DNA of 64,000 nt from Campanula takesimana. Taxonomy: Eukaryota > Streptophyta > Magnoliopsida > Asterales > Campanulaceae. Below, piece after piece: positions 32,505 to 43,624 of this stretch. How positions within the stretch are numbered: position 1 is the first letter of the stretch; every line of letters starts with the position of its first letter. The position numbers were made by a program, and so were the translations under genes. The stretch covers positions 372,001 through 436,000 of the forward strand of contig JAOWBW010000428.1 of NCBI GenBank assembly GCA_026119855.1, read 5' to 3'. The notes under the pieces are model-generated. The model worked only from the letters and a program-made list of their open reading frames with translations. It was not told the DNA's origin and made no database searches.

Positions 32505-33200
32505 TCTGCATCCAGTACTTTCAATGTAGGAGCATTGATCGAGGATAATGTCCAGTACTTTCAAATTATCTCTATGAACTGATTTATCAAGGATATTCTG
32601 AACACTCAAACATCAACTTCAGTAAAGTCCAGAACCGGCATCAACATCAAATCAAGAGTTTCTGCATCCAGTACTTTCAATGTAGGAGCATGGATCGAGG
32701 ATAATGTCCAGTACTTTCAATCAACTTCGGCCATTGATCGAGGATATTCAGGATATTCTACAAACCAACATCGAATAAAGAGATTCTATATCCAGTACTT
32801 TCAATCAGCTTTGACCATTGATCGAGGATAATGTACAGTACTTTCAATCAGCTTCGGCCATTGATCGAGGATATTCAGGATATTCTACAAACCAACATCA
32901 AATAAAAAGATTCTGCATCCAGTACTTTCAATCAGCTATGGCCATTGATCGAGGATAATGTCCAGTACTTTTAAATCAGCTCCATGAACTGATTGATCGA
33001 GGGTATTCAGAAATCTACATCAAATCATCTAGTACTTTTAATGTTGCATTGATCGAGGACATGTTCAGTACTTTCAATCAGCTGCGCCCATTGATCGAGA
33101 ACATCTAGGGATCTAGTACTTTCAATCAGCTTCGGCCATTGATCGAGGATCATATCCAGTACTTTCAAATCAACTCCATGAACTGATTGATCGAGGATAT
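32505..33200 (+). repeat. Degenerate tandem array in Tat-C
   Basis: About a dozen units of 45-110 bp alternate CCAGTACTTTCAATCAGC, GGCCATTGATCGAGGATA and CAACTCCATGAACTGATTG. The unit order is irregular, suggesting unequal exchange within the array. Confidence 0.85.
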
Positions 33201-33407
33201 TCCCCAACAACTTTAACACAGTCTGCACTATCAATACCGTCAACCGCGACATCAACAACAAAAGGATATGCTCAGAATTGGAACAACGAACTTGTCTCCT
33301 CAGTATGGGTTATTATTCTAAACTCTAAAGCTTTACTTACTGCAGCATTGCTTTCAAAAATGATTTTCAAAATACCTCAAACGACCGTTTTTGCGTGTTT
33401 TTAGAGT

Positions 33408-33452
33408 CGAACTACATTTGGTCTGATTCCTTTCCAGAGGATACGTAGGCAG
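33408..33452 (+). other. Conserved GAACTACA...ACGTAGGCA motif (Tat-C 3' copy)
   Basis: CGAACTAC and ATACGTAGGCAGC flank a TCCT/AGGA stem; CTAC pairs GTAG as an outer stem. It lies 90 bp before the polypurine tract. Confidence 0.65.
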
Positions 33453-33530
33453 CTATATAGCACGACCATACCCAAAGTTCTAAATGGTGTCTTTTCCATC
33501 GATGACGTTACTTATTTCATAAGTATCGTC

Positions 33531-33542
33531 ACCGAGGGGCTC
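33531..33542 (+). other. Tat-C polypurine tract
   Basis: ACCGAGGGGCTC directly before the LTR start TGTAGACACCCC. Tat-B has CGAGGGGCTC in the equivalent place. Confidence 0.88.
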
Positions 33543-34533
33543 TGTAGACACCCCATTTTGAACTCACATTTATGATTACACTACTCTTGTGTCTCGCCTT
33601 TGTGTTTGGATGAAAACTCATTAGTTTCATCATGTTTCATTAAGTTTCTAACTGACTCCATTAGTCAGGGGATAAAATGAACAAATGAAACTGACAGAAG
33701 GACAAAACAGTATTTAAAACACTGTATACCTCGTATGAGACATCAACGTCTCGTACGAGACATCTCCTCTGTCTGCGAGTCAGAATCACTTTCCTTCTCC
33801 GTCCCGATCTTTTTCTTGGCCAACACTCTCCTAATCCGGGAAATATCTAATAGGAGACTTCCTAGACGATTTCCTACTGATTTCCTTACCTAATTAAACC
33901 TCTCCACCTCCAGACTTGGTCCCTAAGTAATCAAAACTTATAAATAAAGAGTCTTTCAAACCTAGACTCTCCTAATGGTTCCTCATCATCCAAAAGGAGG
34001 TTAACAACTCTCTAATCAGTCCCTCTCTCAAGAATCCCGTTTTTACTCCTCCTTCATACCAAAACACCATCAAAAACTCATCTTTTCAAGCCAAAATCAT
34101 CATAAAACTCTTGGATCATCAAGGCCTTAGTCAAGGCCATCACTTGGAATCTCAAGAACGATTTAGGTAAACTTCTACGCTTTTAATCTCTACTTCTCAT
34201 CTCATTCTTTGTTTTAGAGTAGTGTAATCTCATCAAAAGGATTAGCCTAGAGCCTCTCCAATCCATGGAGATGCTCTCGAAGCACATGATCCGACATTCC
34301 AATAATTAAGAAATAAATTATTGGTTTTATTTGTTTTAATTGTTTATTTGTTACTTGATTAAATACACCTAAGCAAGACCAATCCTAGATTGGGTGGATT
34401 GGGTGCTCCTTGACCTTCCCAATCCATAACTTAACCCCCGAACTCAAGAATCTCACGGTCCGTGTTCCGTTCAACAACATTGTAGTGACTCTCAAATCAA
34501 AAAGGCGAGCGAGGATCTTCTCGGATGCAAACA
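33543..34533 (+). repeat. Tat-C right (3') LTR (991 bp)
   Basis: It runs from TGTAGACACCCC to GATGCAAACA. TATA box TTATAAATAAAG at about 33938-33949. Palindromes at 33730-33761. Confidence 0.92.
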
Positions 34534-34972
34534 CATGGACGTCACCATGGTCGTAGGAATTTTAAGTATAATATGAATAAATTTTTTTAAGATGAAGAGA
34601 AAGAAAGAGAGCAAGAATTAAAAGTAATGAACATATAATGTTGAGTTTTCAACCCCAAGAATAAAGGGGGATTACTCACTAGCCATTGCTATAACAATAA
34701 ACAATAAACAAGATATATGTATAGAAGTATAAAGATTAGGGAAGAAGGAAACTTAGTCTTGAAATGATGAGAGAAACAAGGGCTGAAAATAAGCCTTTAA
34801 GAACTTGTATTACTTTAATATTTCAAGCAAAAGAATTCTAAGAACAATTGATGAATCTTAGAATCAAATGATGTTTTTGGAGTGAAATCTATGCTAGAGT
34901 ATCTTTACAATAAATTATGGATCCCTTACAAAGCTAAAAATGCCTTCTTAAATAGGGATTGGGGCTAAAAGG
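34534..34972 (-). repeat. Athila-like 5' LTR fragment, left of the MULE
   Basis: It matches 22364-22805 of the 3' LTR. It continues across the MULE at 43584-43624, where Gypsy-2 then interrupts it. Confidence 0.9.
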
Positions 34973-35243
34973 GATTTTTTTCTCAAATAATTCACTTTTA
35001 AAATTATAATTCCCAAAATACCAACCCTCCCAAACTATTTGCAAAAATGTTCAGTTTTTGGAAACTCGCCACCAGCAATGGCGAGTTCAAATTTTTTTCG
35101 GTAAAACTCACCTCTGTGGTTAGCGAGTTTATTTTTCTTGAAATTTATTTTTGCCATTTTTTTTATTTTACAGAAAATGGCAGAAATTAATTTCAAATTT
35201 AATTAAACTCACTATTGACACTAGCGAGTTTGACCAAAGTTGA
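34973..35243 (+). repeat. MULE left terminal inverted repeat
   Basis: It begins GATTTTTTTCTCAAATAATTC and contains several AACTCGCCA...TGGCGAGTT hairpin modules, for example at 35063-35090. Confidence 0.95.
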
Positions 35244-35617
35244 ACTCGCTATTGACAATGGCGAGTTTGACTTAAGTTGACCACGACTAAAACCCTATTT
35301 TGACTAAACTCGCCATTTGTAGTGGCGAGTTTGAGCGAATTTTGAGATAAAGTAGCAGATTCTCTTCTGATTGAAACAGTTTTCTAAACACCACAAAATT
35401 GGTTCCGAAAAAACCCCCATTTTTTTCATCTTTCAACTCCATTATTGGTGAAGACTTTAAGGTAAAACAATAACAACTCATTGATTTCAATATATATACT
35501 CTTGTCATTTGTTATGTAAACTTGTTATTTTTTTCTATTTGGTGTATTATAGGTATAGATGTTTAAATTAGGGTTTGAATGATTTTAACACTATGATTTC
35601 TTAATGTAGGGTTATAC

Positions 35618-38217
35618 ATGAACGGGATTTCACTCATTTACATGTGCTATTGGGGAGGTGATGATGAAAATCCATTTGATGGTCCTCATTTTCATAAAGG
35701 GCCGAAATGTACGATTACAGCTCATTGTAGGTGGAGATACAATCAATTGATTGATGAATTATATAGATTGATGGATGTAGATCGAACACAATATGAGTTG
35801 GAAGTTATTTGTAGATATCCCCATTCATTTGATAGCGGGATTGGTGAGTATTTCCCATTTCGTATCAAAGATGATGCAGATATGGATATAATGTTCGATG
35901 TTTCTGTTAAATTTGGTGGGTTGAGTAGCTTGAAGTTGTATGTGGTCAAGAAATTCATTGAAAATTGACGTTTTGAAGAGGTTGGATTTGTATGTGGGAA
36001 TTCACCGAATCGTGATGCAGGCATTGGTCCAAGTACTCAAACCCTTCTATCAACCCAAACATCGAATACTGATTTTGGGGCATGCACAAATGATCAAGTT
36101 GAAGATGAGAATTCGGAAGATGATGAAGATTATGAAGAAGAGGAAGAAACAGATTTAGATGCAGAACTAAATGATGTTGATGATGGATATGAAGAGTGTA
36201 GTAGTGATTCTGATATAGATTTGGGGGAGGGTGAAGATGGCCCGATGGATTACGATGTGGAGACAAATTTGGTTCATTATGAAGCGCCGGAAAATCGGAT
36301 GTATGAGAGAGGAGATTACGCTTTTTACAGTGATATTGGTGATCTTGCTCGAGAAGAAGAAGGCTTGATTGATTTTCAAACTCAAACGGGTTTTCCAATT
36401 TGGGATCCAAAGAAAGATGAAATTGCTAAAGGTGTACGCTTTTCTACCAAGAGTGAGGTGCAATTTGAGATAAAGAAGTACCATATTAATTCCAACCAGC
36501 GGTTCAAGGTAAAAAAGAGCACACCTCATAGATGGGTAATAGAATGTCTACTGAAAAAATTTCCATGCAGTTTTCATGTTCGTGTGAGTCGGAAGAAGCT
36601 TGGGTATTGGGAAGTGACCCAATACAAGAGTCCTCATTGCTGCTTGTATTCTGGAGAAAGTCAAGATCACCCCAACCTAGATGCGAAGTTCATTGGTCGG
36701 CAAGTAGTAAGTTTTATTAAGAAGGATCCAGATGTGAAGATTGGGGTTATTATTGCACATATAAATGAAATGTACGACAAGACAATTACCTATAGGAAGG
36801 CATGGTATGGGAAACAGAAGGGTATAGCAGAGGTATTTGGAGATTGGGAGGAATCTTATAAAAGGTTACCCCGCGTCCTAGCAGCCATTTAAAAATACAA
36901 CCGAGGAACAATTGTTGAGTATGCTCTTCTTCCTGGTTGTCCTCTTCCTCTTGATGTCGATCTCTACTTTGAACGTGTTTTTTGGGCATTTGGGCCTTGT
37001 ATTGAAGCTTTCTCTCATTGTCGGCCTGTCATTTCAGTTGATGGTACATTCCTACACGGTAGATATAGTGGAGTAATACTGATTGCAATGGGTGTTGACG
37101 CCCAAGATAGTATAATTCCTCTCGCATTTCTATAGTTGAAAAAGAGGACCATAAGAACTGGAGTTGGTTCTTAGATCTTGTTTGCAAACATATCATCAAG
37201 AGTCGTGAGGTATGCTTGATATCCGACCGTCATTGGGGCATTCTTAAGACTATATCAGAAGATACTTGGTCGCCAAATGTGCATCATCGATATTGCTTGA
37301 GGCATATGAGAGCAAACTTCTTGGACAAGCACAGTGGGTCAGATTTGAAGTATTTGTTTTGGAAAGCTGGTAAAGCAAGTCAAGATAGGAAATTGCAGAA
37401 TACCTTGGAGACTATCCGTTTCATTAAGCCTGAGGCAATTGCATGGTTCGCTAATTTAGATGCCAGAAAGTGGACATTGGCTCATGATGGTGGTTATAGA
37501 TATGGCATTATGACTACTAACATGTCTGAGGTTTTTAATGGTGTCATGAAAGGAGCCCGTGGGATGCCAATAACAGCAATTGTTGAGAATGCATTTTACC
37601 GGTGTGTGGAATACTTTCAGGTTCGACATGGGTTTTCACTGAATGCCTTAGGAGGTAATCCTGATAACCCAAGTATCAATCCCTTGCAACAATTCAGCCA
37701 AAAGATTCACTATCGATACAGGAAGAACAGCGAGAAGGCAACAAAACATTTTGTTAGAAGGTTCAACACTCATGAAATGGGGGTGTATCAAGTGACAACC
37801 GCACGTCGTGGTGAAAAGGGTGGAAATATCCAAATTGTCTGATTTAATGATCACACTTGCACGTGTGGTAAATGGGTTGCATATCACAAGCCTTGTTCGC
37901 ATCTTCTTGCATGTTGCCAAGCTCAACATATGGACGATCGTTCTTTCGTTGATCTATTTTACACTCTTTTCGAATACTACAAGACATGGAAGGGAACATT
38001 TGAACCACTACCTCATGAGGACTATTGGAATGTGAGTCATTTGGTGCCAAGTTTTCTACCTAATCCCAGACTGAAACGTGCTGCAAAGTCCGGACGGCCC
38101 AAATCTAGATGATTTCGAAACTCGATGGACTTTCAATCAGATAAACGAAAGACTCAGTGTTCAACATGCAAGCAAGAAGGTCACAATCATCGTAGATGTC
38201 CAAATAATAGGGCATAG
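35618..38217 (+). pseudogene. MULE transposase (mudrA-type), decayed
   Basis: It would bind the TIRs and catalyse transposition. The N-terminus (MNGISLIYMCYWGG) and an acidic linker precede a MuDR-type DNA-binding region with CPCS/CCLYSG-like Cys residues (36420-36700). The catalytic MULE domain shows VISVDGTFLHGRYSGVILIA (Asp), CLISDRHWGILK (Asp) and NMSEVFNGVMKGA (Glu) at 37030-37560. A SWIM finger CTCGKWVAYHKPCSHLLACC (37850-37915) and a C-terminal CCHC knuckle CSTCKQEGHNHRRC end it at 38217. Breaks: a frameshift near 35968, TAA at 36890, a frameshift near 37130, TGA near 37841 and TGA near 38110. The three stops fit C to T changes of CAA or CGA codons. Confidence 0.93.
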
Positions 38218-38521
38218 AGATTTCATGTAATTTCTATTTGAGTTGGATGTAATATTTTCTTTGTACTTCGTTCTATTTTACTTGGATTATTTTCTTTGAA
38301 CTTCATTCTGACCTCGATGGACTATTTTATTTGACTTTAATGAATTTCCTTTTAGTTGAGTTTGATTTATTAGTCATTTCATTTCTTTTTCGTACTTGAC
38401 ATTAGTCATTTAAGTGCTAAAGTGACTGGAACTTCAAATTTTAGCCTTTTGATTCCCAACCGCATTTGAATTTTTTTTTTTTTTTACAGAAACAGTCCAG
38501 TCCAGTAGAGAAGAAACAGTT

Positions 38522-38617
38522 GGGGAATTTCAAGTTCACTAAACTCGCCACTGGTAGAAGCGAGTTTAGTGAAACTCGCCACTACCAGTGGCGAGTTTAG
38601 TGAACTTGAAATTCCCC
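38522..38617. repeat. Perfect 36-bp inverted repeat with TIR-like core
   Basis: Arms 38522-38557 and 38582-38617 are exact reverse complements, separated by 24 bases. The arms and the loop contain the AACTCGCCA/TGGCGAGTTT words of the MULE TIRs. It lies between the convergent transposase and PMD genes. Confidence 0.93.
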
Positions 38618-38978
38618 CCTTGCTGCTTCTACAGAATACCCACCTGCAAAGAAAAAAAAACTCGCCACTTGACCATTGCAAAGATATATGACCATTAAAA
38701 AGGAAGAAAGCCTACATAGTGCCAGCAATTCTTGTGCTAATACACGGGAGAGAGAATGAGAAGAGTGAAAATCATCAAAAATGTCACATATGAATCACAA
38801 TTTAACCTCGGATGCCATTTTAGTGCCAGCAATTCTTGTGCTCTTGTTAGGGATGCCATTTTGAAAATTAAATATTACTCCCTCCGTCCCATTTATAATG
38901 GTTACTTTTGTAAATATTTGCAGCACTACTCTTCCATGCCTTTGATGAATCCAAATAGCAGCTCTTTCTTCTCCATAC

Positions 38979-39402
38979 CCTTTCATAAGTTTCATCCAAT
39001 ATGATCGTTCCGGTTACAGGAACTCGAACCTTGAATATATTAGCACATAAATGTGTGTCTGTAGCCTACTAATTGATAAGGCATGCAAAAGAATAAGCAA
39101 TTAATAATGCTTACAGTGAGGTAATCAATTTTATTTCCAGAATAAGCAATGGTTAAACACAATGAGAGTTTGGCCGGAAGGATTGCACACCCATTCCTAC
39201 CAATGAGTTAAATGAGATGGGACTGAAGAGGCAATAACTGCGAAGGATACTTAAAGAGGTGAATTCCTTCAGAGTAAACGACTTTAAAGATGGATTTTTT
39301 TCAACAGAATTGTCCTCGTAAAACCAGTGTGCATACTCCACAAGAAATAAAATCCTCTCGAATGACTGTCGGTCCTCCTTCGGCACATTAAGAACAAACC
39401 GA
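38979..39402 (-). pseudogene. Captured fragment of a decapping enzyme (DCP2-like) gene
   Basis: Two spliceable exons are seen on the minus strand. Exon 1 (39402 to about 39250) follows a CAG acceptor and reads RFVLNVPKEDRQSFERILF, then EYAHWFYEDNSVEKNPSLKS and LKEFTSL, the N-terminal regulatory domain of DCP2. Exon 2 (39029-38979) lies between AG and GTATGG and reads VRVPVTGTIILDETYER, the start of the Nudix domain. The intervening exon or exons and everything beyond are missing, including the Nudix box. Introns are kept, so the capture was from genomic DNA. It cannot decap mRNA. Confidence 0.87.
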
Positions 39403-39820
39403 CTGCATCAAGAAAGCATAACCAAAAGGTAATGGGTTATCGGTGCTTCATCACGAAAATCTAAGCCAAACAACAGAACTAAAAGATCAGCAACACATCT
39501 AAGGAATTGAACCAGGAACGGAGAAAGACAAGACCCCTTGTCATATGAATGCATTAATAATGACTTCATAAAAACTGATTCTGAGACAACAATTTGGAAA
39601 TATAATTGCTACTTAGTACAGCAGTGCAACCAGATGGATAAGGAGTTCATCATCAAACACAAGCCATTCACATAGTTTGATGCATGTCCTATCTTACTTG
39701 CTTTTCCTACTCTTTCAAAAGTCATGCCAATCCAGGAAGTCACATTAACCCCAGGAATCACAACTATAAACTGATACGCTTTCATTAACAAAAAAAATAA
39801 AAAATAGGACAAAGGCATAC

Positions 39821-39908
39821 CTGAATGACAAGGCTACCAACTCCACCAGCACCTGCGAGAACAAGGATAGATTTATTTGGGGAAAATCCAGCCCGTTCCA
39901 GAATCAGA
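39821..39908 (-). pseudogene. Captured exon of a quinone-oxidoreductase-like gene
   Basis: A single exon with acceptor GCAG and donor GTATGCC reads LILERAGFSPNKSILVLAGA then GGVGSLVIQ. This is the start of the NAD(P)-binding fold of zinc-type alcohol dehydrogenase/quinone oxidoreductase (alkenal reductase-like) proteins, with the GAGGVG nucleotide-binding turn. Neighbouring exons are absent or unrecognised. It has the same strand as the DCP2-like fragment but comes from a different family, so it implies a second capture. Confidence 0.82.
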
Positions 39909-40218
39909 CTGCCAAAAAAAAAAAAAAAAAAAAAAAAAAACAAGACTTGGAATTATACAAACAAAATGGGTAAATGGGACTACCTTTTTGGGACGGAAGG
40001 AGTATACTCAAATCCAACTTCTACACCTGCAAAAAGAATAAAAAACAAAAACAAAAACAAATACAGCAATTCCAACAACAAAAGCACTAACATAAAAAAT
40101 GCATAAATACATGTAATTGTTTCAAAGAAAACATAAAGACATATCAAGTTTCGTGACCACAACCCGGTCACGTAGGGACAATGTCTCACTTCTTCTTGTC
40201 ATACGCAGACGGGGTGTA

Positions 40219-42744
40219 CTAGTTGGTTGGATGTCGCTCCCTTGACCCTTTCCTTACATATGTCTGTCTCCTCAATTCCTCCCTCTGCTCGTTACTGAGC
40301 CCGGATGAGGTCCCAAACGGATCGGCAAATGGTCGAAGTTGTCCCCGTGAAGAAGATGTAGGAACACTAATACCACTCCCTGAATATCGTACTGCCGAGG
40401 CTCTAGATGGGGGCTGAAAATCATCATCATCTGGATCAGGAACACGGGCTCTACTAACCTCCTGCTGCTGTCGATGAACATGAGGAGGTGGGCGGGGGGG
40501 ACGAGGAGTACGGTTAACAAAGTCGTCATCATCTGGATCTGGAACACGGGCTCTACTAACATGATGTTGTGGACGCAATGGAAGAGGTAGAGGGGGAGTG
40601 GGAAAATCATATCTATGTCTCTGTGGCTCCGTCCCCTCAAATATAGAAGAAGCTACCTCATCTAACTGACACTCTGAAAATAAAGGTGGAAATCTGGAAG
40701 TATCAATCCCCTCCTCAACAAGTAGCCTAGCCTCCTCCTCCGCCTCCTCCATCTGACTAGCTGTCCATCTGTCTCCCTGCTCCTCGGGCTCCTCGGCCTC
40801 ATCCTGTAAGTCCATATCTCCATGTCGATGTCCCTGATTGTCTCCATGTCCTTGTCGTTGTCGCTGCCGCCGCTGTCCCTGTCCCTCTCCATCTCCATGT
40901 GCTCTCCTCCTCCTCTCCCGACATTGTGGAGCAACTACCCCCTGAACACGATCAACAGGCGGTTGAGGTGCAGGTGCCTGAAGTCTCTGCTGATGCTGAA
41001 TAAGCCGGAGAGTATCCCTAATTTGCTTCTTTACCTTACCTCTAGACTCGTCCAGCTCTACCATTGCAGCAGCATCATGTGCAATTCCCTCTTCATTGCT
41101 CACATACACATTCTGTAGCGATTGCACCTACAGTTGCAAAACAAATAATATTTATTAAGAATCTTTAAAAAAACATTGCTCTGGACAAAATAATACTTAA
41201 AATTGCTTACCAATCCCTCTAAGAAAGCGACAGACGACTGATATCCAACCGGCTGGATATGGCTAGGGTTCTGGACAAATAGGCATGTTATCTTCCTGAA
41301 CCACATGTAATATGGATGGGTGTAATCCATATACTCAACACCACGAACCCCATCTACCACACGATCCCGCCGGGCACGCCATAATTCTATAGACCTCTGG
41401 TGGCATTGACTCCAAACAACAAGTGAATTACCTCGGCGATCAAGCTTGTGCAACTCCACGTCAGTGTCACAAGGGTCGGGAACGGTCTGCTGGATACAAA
41501 ACTGTCTCAAGACACGGTCTGAGAAGTGCCACTCTACCCTCTCGAAACAAATCAGAGGCACCCTCGACCTCCAGATGTCCTGACCCTGACGACAATAATC
41601 TGGAGCGTGCTGAGCTCTATTCTTGTATGGACACATGATGACTGTGCGGTCATTGAGCATAGCCAGCTGATCTCTATAGCTAATGAGGTTGTGTGGAGTG
41701 ACAAACTTATGGGATTTAGGCCCGATCCACCTGAAATTTATTAAAAACACAAAGTATAAGAAAATTGTTGGAAATATGCATTTTAACTAGCAAATTAATC
41801 ATTATATAAGTATACCTGCAACCCAATGGCAACCCGGTATGACGATCCTCATTTGGCCTAAAAGATTACGGCTGCGTACAAAGCAACCTATCCCATGCCC
41901 AAATCTGTATGCATAAATTAAGTATCAAATACTATCCAAAACAGTTTATGTACTAAATCAAAACTAACATCATAATGCACATTAAAATGAGATAACCATA
42001 CCTGCAAAATAGTAAGAAATCCACCGCACTGGCTCGTAGTGGGGGAAGTCGCACCACAGAGCTCTCGATATACGAATGCCAACGCGGCACTGCCCCAACT
42101 ATACATCAAAATCTTGTCTACATCTCTAAGTAATGGTAGGCAGTATAGCTTTACCCTACTGTTTGTCTTATCCGGCATCACAACAGACCCGAGGCATAAC
42201 AAAATGTAGGCACGCGTGTACCTATCAACAATGTCCTGTGGGGACTCTTCCGCGAGCGTCTCAAACTCACTAAAGTGGGTCAGAATCCACTTAATCTTTA
42301 GACTACTCCCCTCAATCTCTCCATCAGGTGGGACAACACCTAAAAGCTCCTGACACAATGCCTTCCAATCTGGAAACAGCGGATAGTCAGCATCAGTGAC
42401 AGGCTCCCCATCTATCGGCAACCCGGAAAGCAAGCCAATATCCTCTAATGTGACAGTCATCTCACCGATCGGAAAATGAAACGTTGAGTTTCGGGACGCC
42501 ATCGCTCGACCAGTGCCTCAATCAAACCACAGTCATAATGCAACCTCCCTATATGGTGGACCCCCACGAACCCAGTCAATGTTACTCTCTCCAATATAAT
42601 AGGAGCCAACCTCGGTGGTAGAGCCGGACCGTGTCTAAAACTCAAACTCTGCACCGGCTGTCCTGCCCAAATGTATCGAGCTCGGTGATTGTGATGTGCA
42701 GTCAAAACGGTGTCCTCAATAGGGCCAGGATCAACCAAAGCCAT
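40219..42744 (-). pseudogene. MULE-borne plant mobile domain (PMD) gene
   Basis: Four exons with canonical sites: 42744-42002, 41904-41816, 41730-41211, 41127-40219. Exon 1 from MALVDPGPIEDTVL holds the PMD core (LIEALVERWRPET, FHFPIGEMTVTLEDIGLLSG, LPIDGEPV). Exon 2 reads IWAWDRLLC and ends PLGC. Exon 3 reads RWIGPKSHKF, CRQGQDIWRSRVPLICFE, VEWHFSDRVLRQF and WRARRDRVVDG. Exon 4 is a Pro/Arg-rich tail with repeated SRARVPDPDDDDF blocks ending RKGSRERHPTN. Breaks: a one-base loss near 42483 and TAA at 41866-41868. PMD proteins of the MAIN/MAIL1 family act in silencing and genome stability in Arabidopsis; the role of transposon-borne PMDs is not established. Confidence 0.92.
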
Positions 42745-43312
42745 CTGTTTAAAAAAAACAACTAGAATTATATGTACACCCAAATACATTTGTTAACAAA
42801 ACTCACTTACAATTTTCTATAACAACAAATATATTTGTACACATTTTGGGACAGAGAGAGAGTATAACAATGCAAATCCAACAAAAATTGATATACACTT
42901 CTTTTATATACACTTGATTTTGTCAAAATTAACACCACAAATGTTGTTTAACAATGTCAAATACATCAGATCGAATTTTTTGTTAAGGAAACCCTAATTT
43001 ATCAATTTTTCATATACACTTTAATTTATCAATTTTACACCACAAATGTACAAATTTTATCGAAAAATTGGAATACTTACACTTGATTTTGACAATGGCG
43101 AGTTTCAAGGAGTTGATTTGAACAACAATGGAGTATATTTCGCTAAAACTCGCCTTCTTCTCTTCCTCTACCGTCGGTCTCTTTTCTCTCTTTGAATGAA
43201 ATTTGAAATGAAATGAAAATGTCGACAAGCCAGTGTATTTCCCTGGAATTCGTCTTTGCCAGAAGCGAGTTTTAAACTTAACAAATTTACAATTTTGCCA
43301 CTCGCTGGTGAG

Positions 43313-43583
43313 TCAACTTTGGTCAAACTCGCTATTGAAACTGGCGAGTTTAATTAAATTTGAAATTAATTTCTGCCATTTTCTGTAAAATAAAAAAAAT
43401 GGCAAAAATAAATTTCAAGAAAAATAAACTCGCTAACCACAGAGGCGAGTTTTACCGAAAAAAATTTAAACTCGCCATTGGTGGTGGCGAGTTTCCAAAA
43501 ACTGGACATTTTTGCAAATAGTTTGGGAGGGTTGGTATTTTGGGAATTATAATTTTAAAAGTGAATTATTTGAGAAAAAATTC
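43313..43583 (-). repeat. MULE right terminal inverted repeat
   Basis: Read on the minus strand it begins GAATTTTTTCTCAAATAATTC and follows the left repeat with few differences to GACCAAAGTTGA. Confidence 0.95.
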
Positions 43584-43624
43584 GGCTAAAAGGAGTGTCA
43601 TTTCCCGGACTTCAACACCAAAAG
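43584..43624 (-). repeat. Athila-like 5' LTR fragment, right of the MULE
   Basis: It starts with the second copy of GGCTAAAAGG and continues AGTGTCATTTCCCGGACTTC, as in the 3' LTR near 22805. It is cut at 43624 by the Gypsy-2 LTR. Confidence 0.9.

Larger units (their letters stand above)
27129..34533 (+). mobile_element. Tat-C, non-autonomous Tat/Ogre-like LTR element
   Basis: Left LTR to 28044, an Arg-type primer site, a small gag gene, long non-coding DNA, a tandem array, a polypurine tract and a right LTR (33543-34533). No protease, RT or integrase is present in 7.4 kb. The left LTR lacks its first 75-80 bases and the Athila LTR next to it is also missing, so a deletion spans the left junction and no target duplication can be checked. 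Confidence 0.88.
38878..40002. mobile_element. Candidate Stowaway-ended unit carrying gene fragments
   Basis: CTCCCTCCGTCCC starts at 38878 after TA, and GGGACGGAAGGAG ends at 40002 before TA, as in Stowaway (Tc1/mariner-type) elements with TA duplications. The 1125-bp interior holds the DCP2-like and oxidoreductase-like exons. The sequences just inside the two ends are not alike, so they may instead be remnants of two separate short elements. Confidence 0.4.
34973..43583. mobile_element. Mutator-like element (MULE), 8611 bp, with captured gene pieces
   Basis: Inverted 271-bp ends and a 10-bp target duplication GGCTAAAAGG (34963-34972, 43584-43593) define it. The unoccupied target is preserved in the Athila 3' LTR near 22796. 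It carries a plus-strand mudrA-type transposase gene, a minus-strand PMD gene, and between them fragments of two cellular genes. The two element genes point towards each other. Confidence 0.96.

Noticed and set aside
35955..36529. Minus-strand ORFs of 120-151 residues opposite the MULE transposase
   Set aside because: Shadows of the acidic coding region; His/Leu-rich composition is the complement of Asp/Glu codons.
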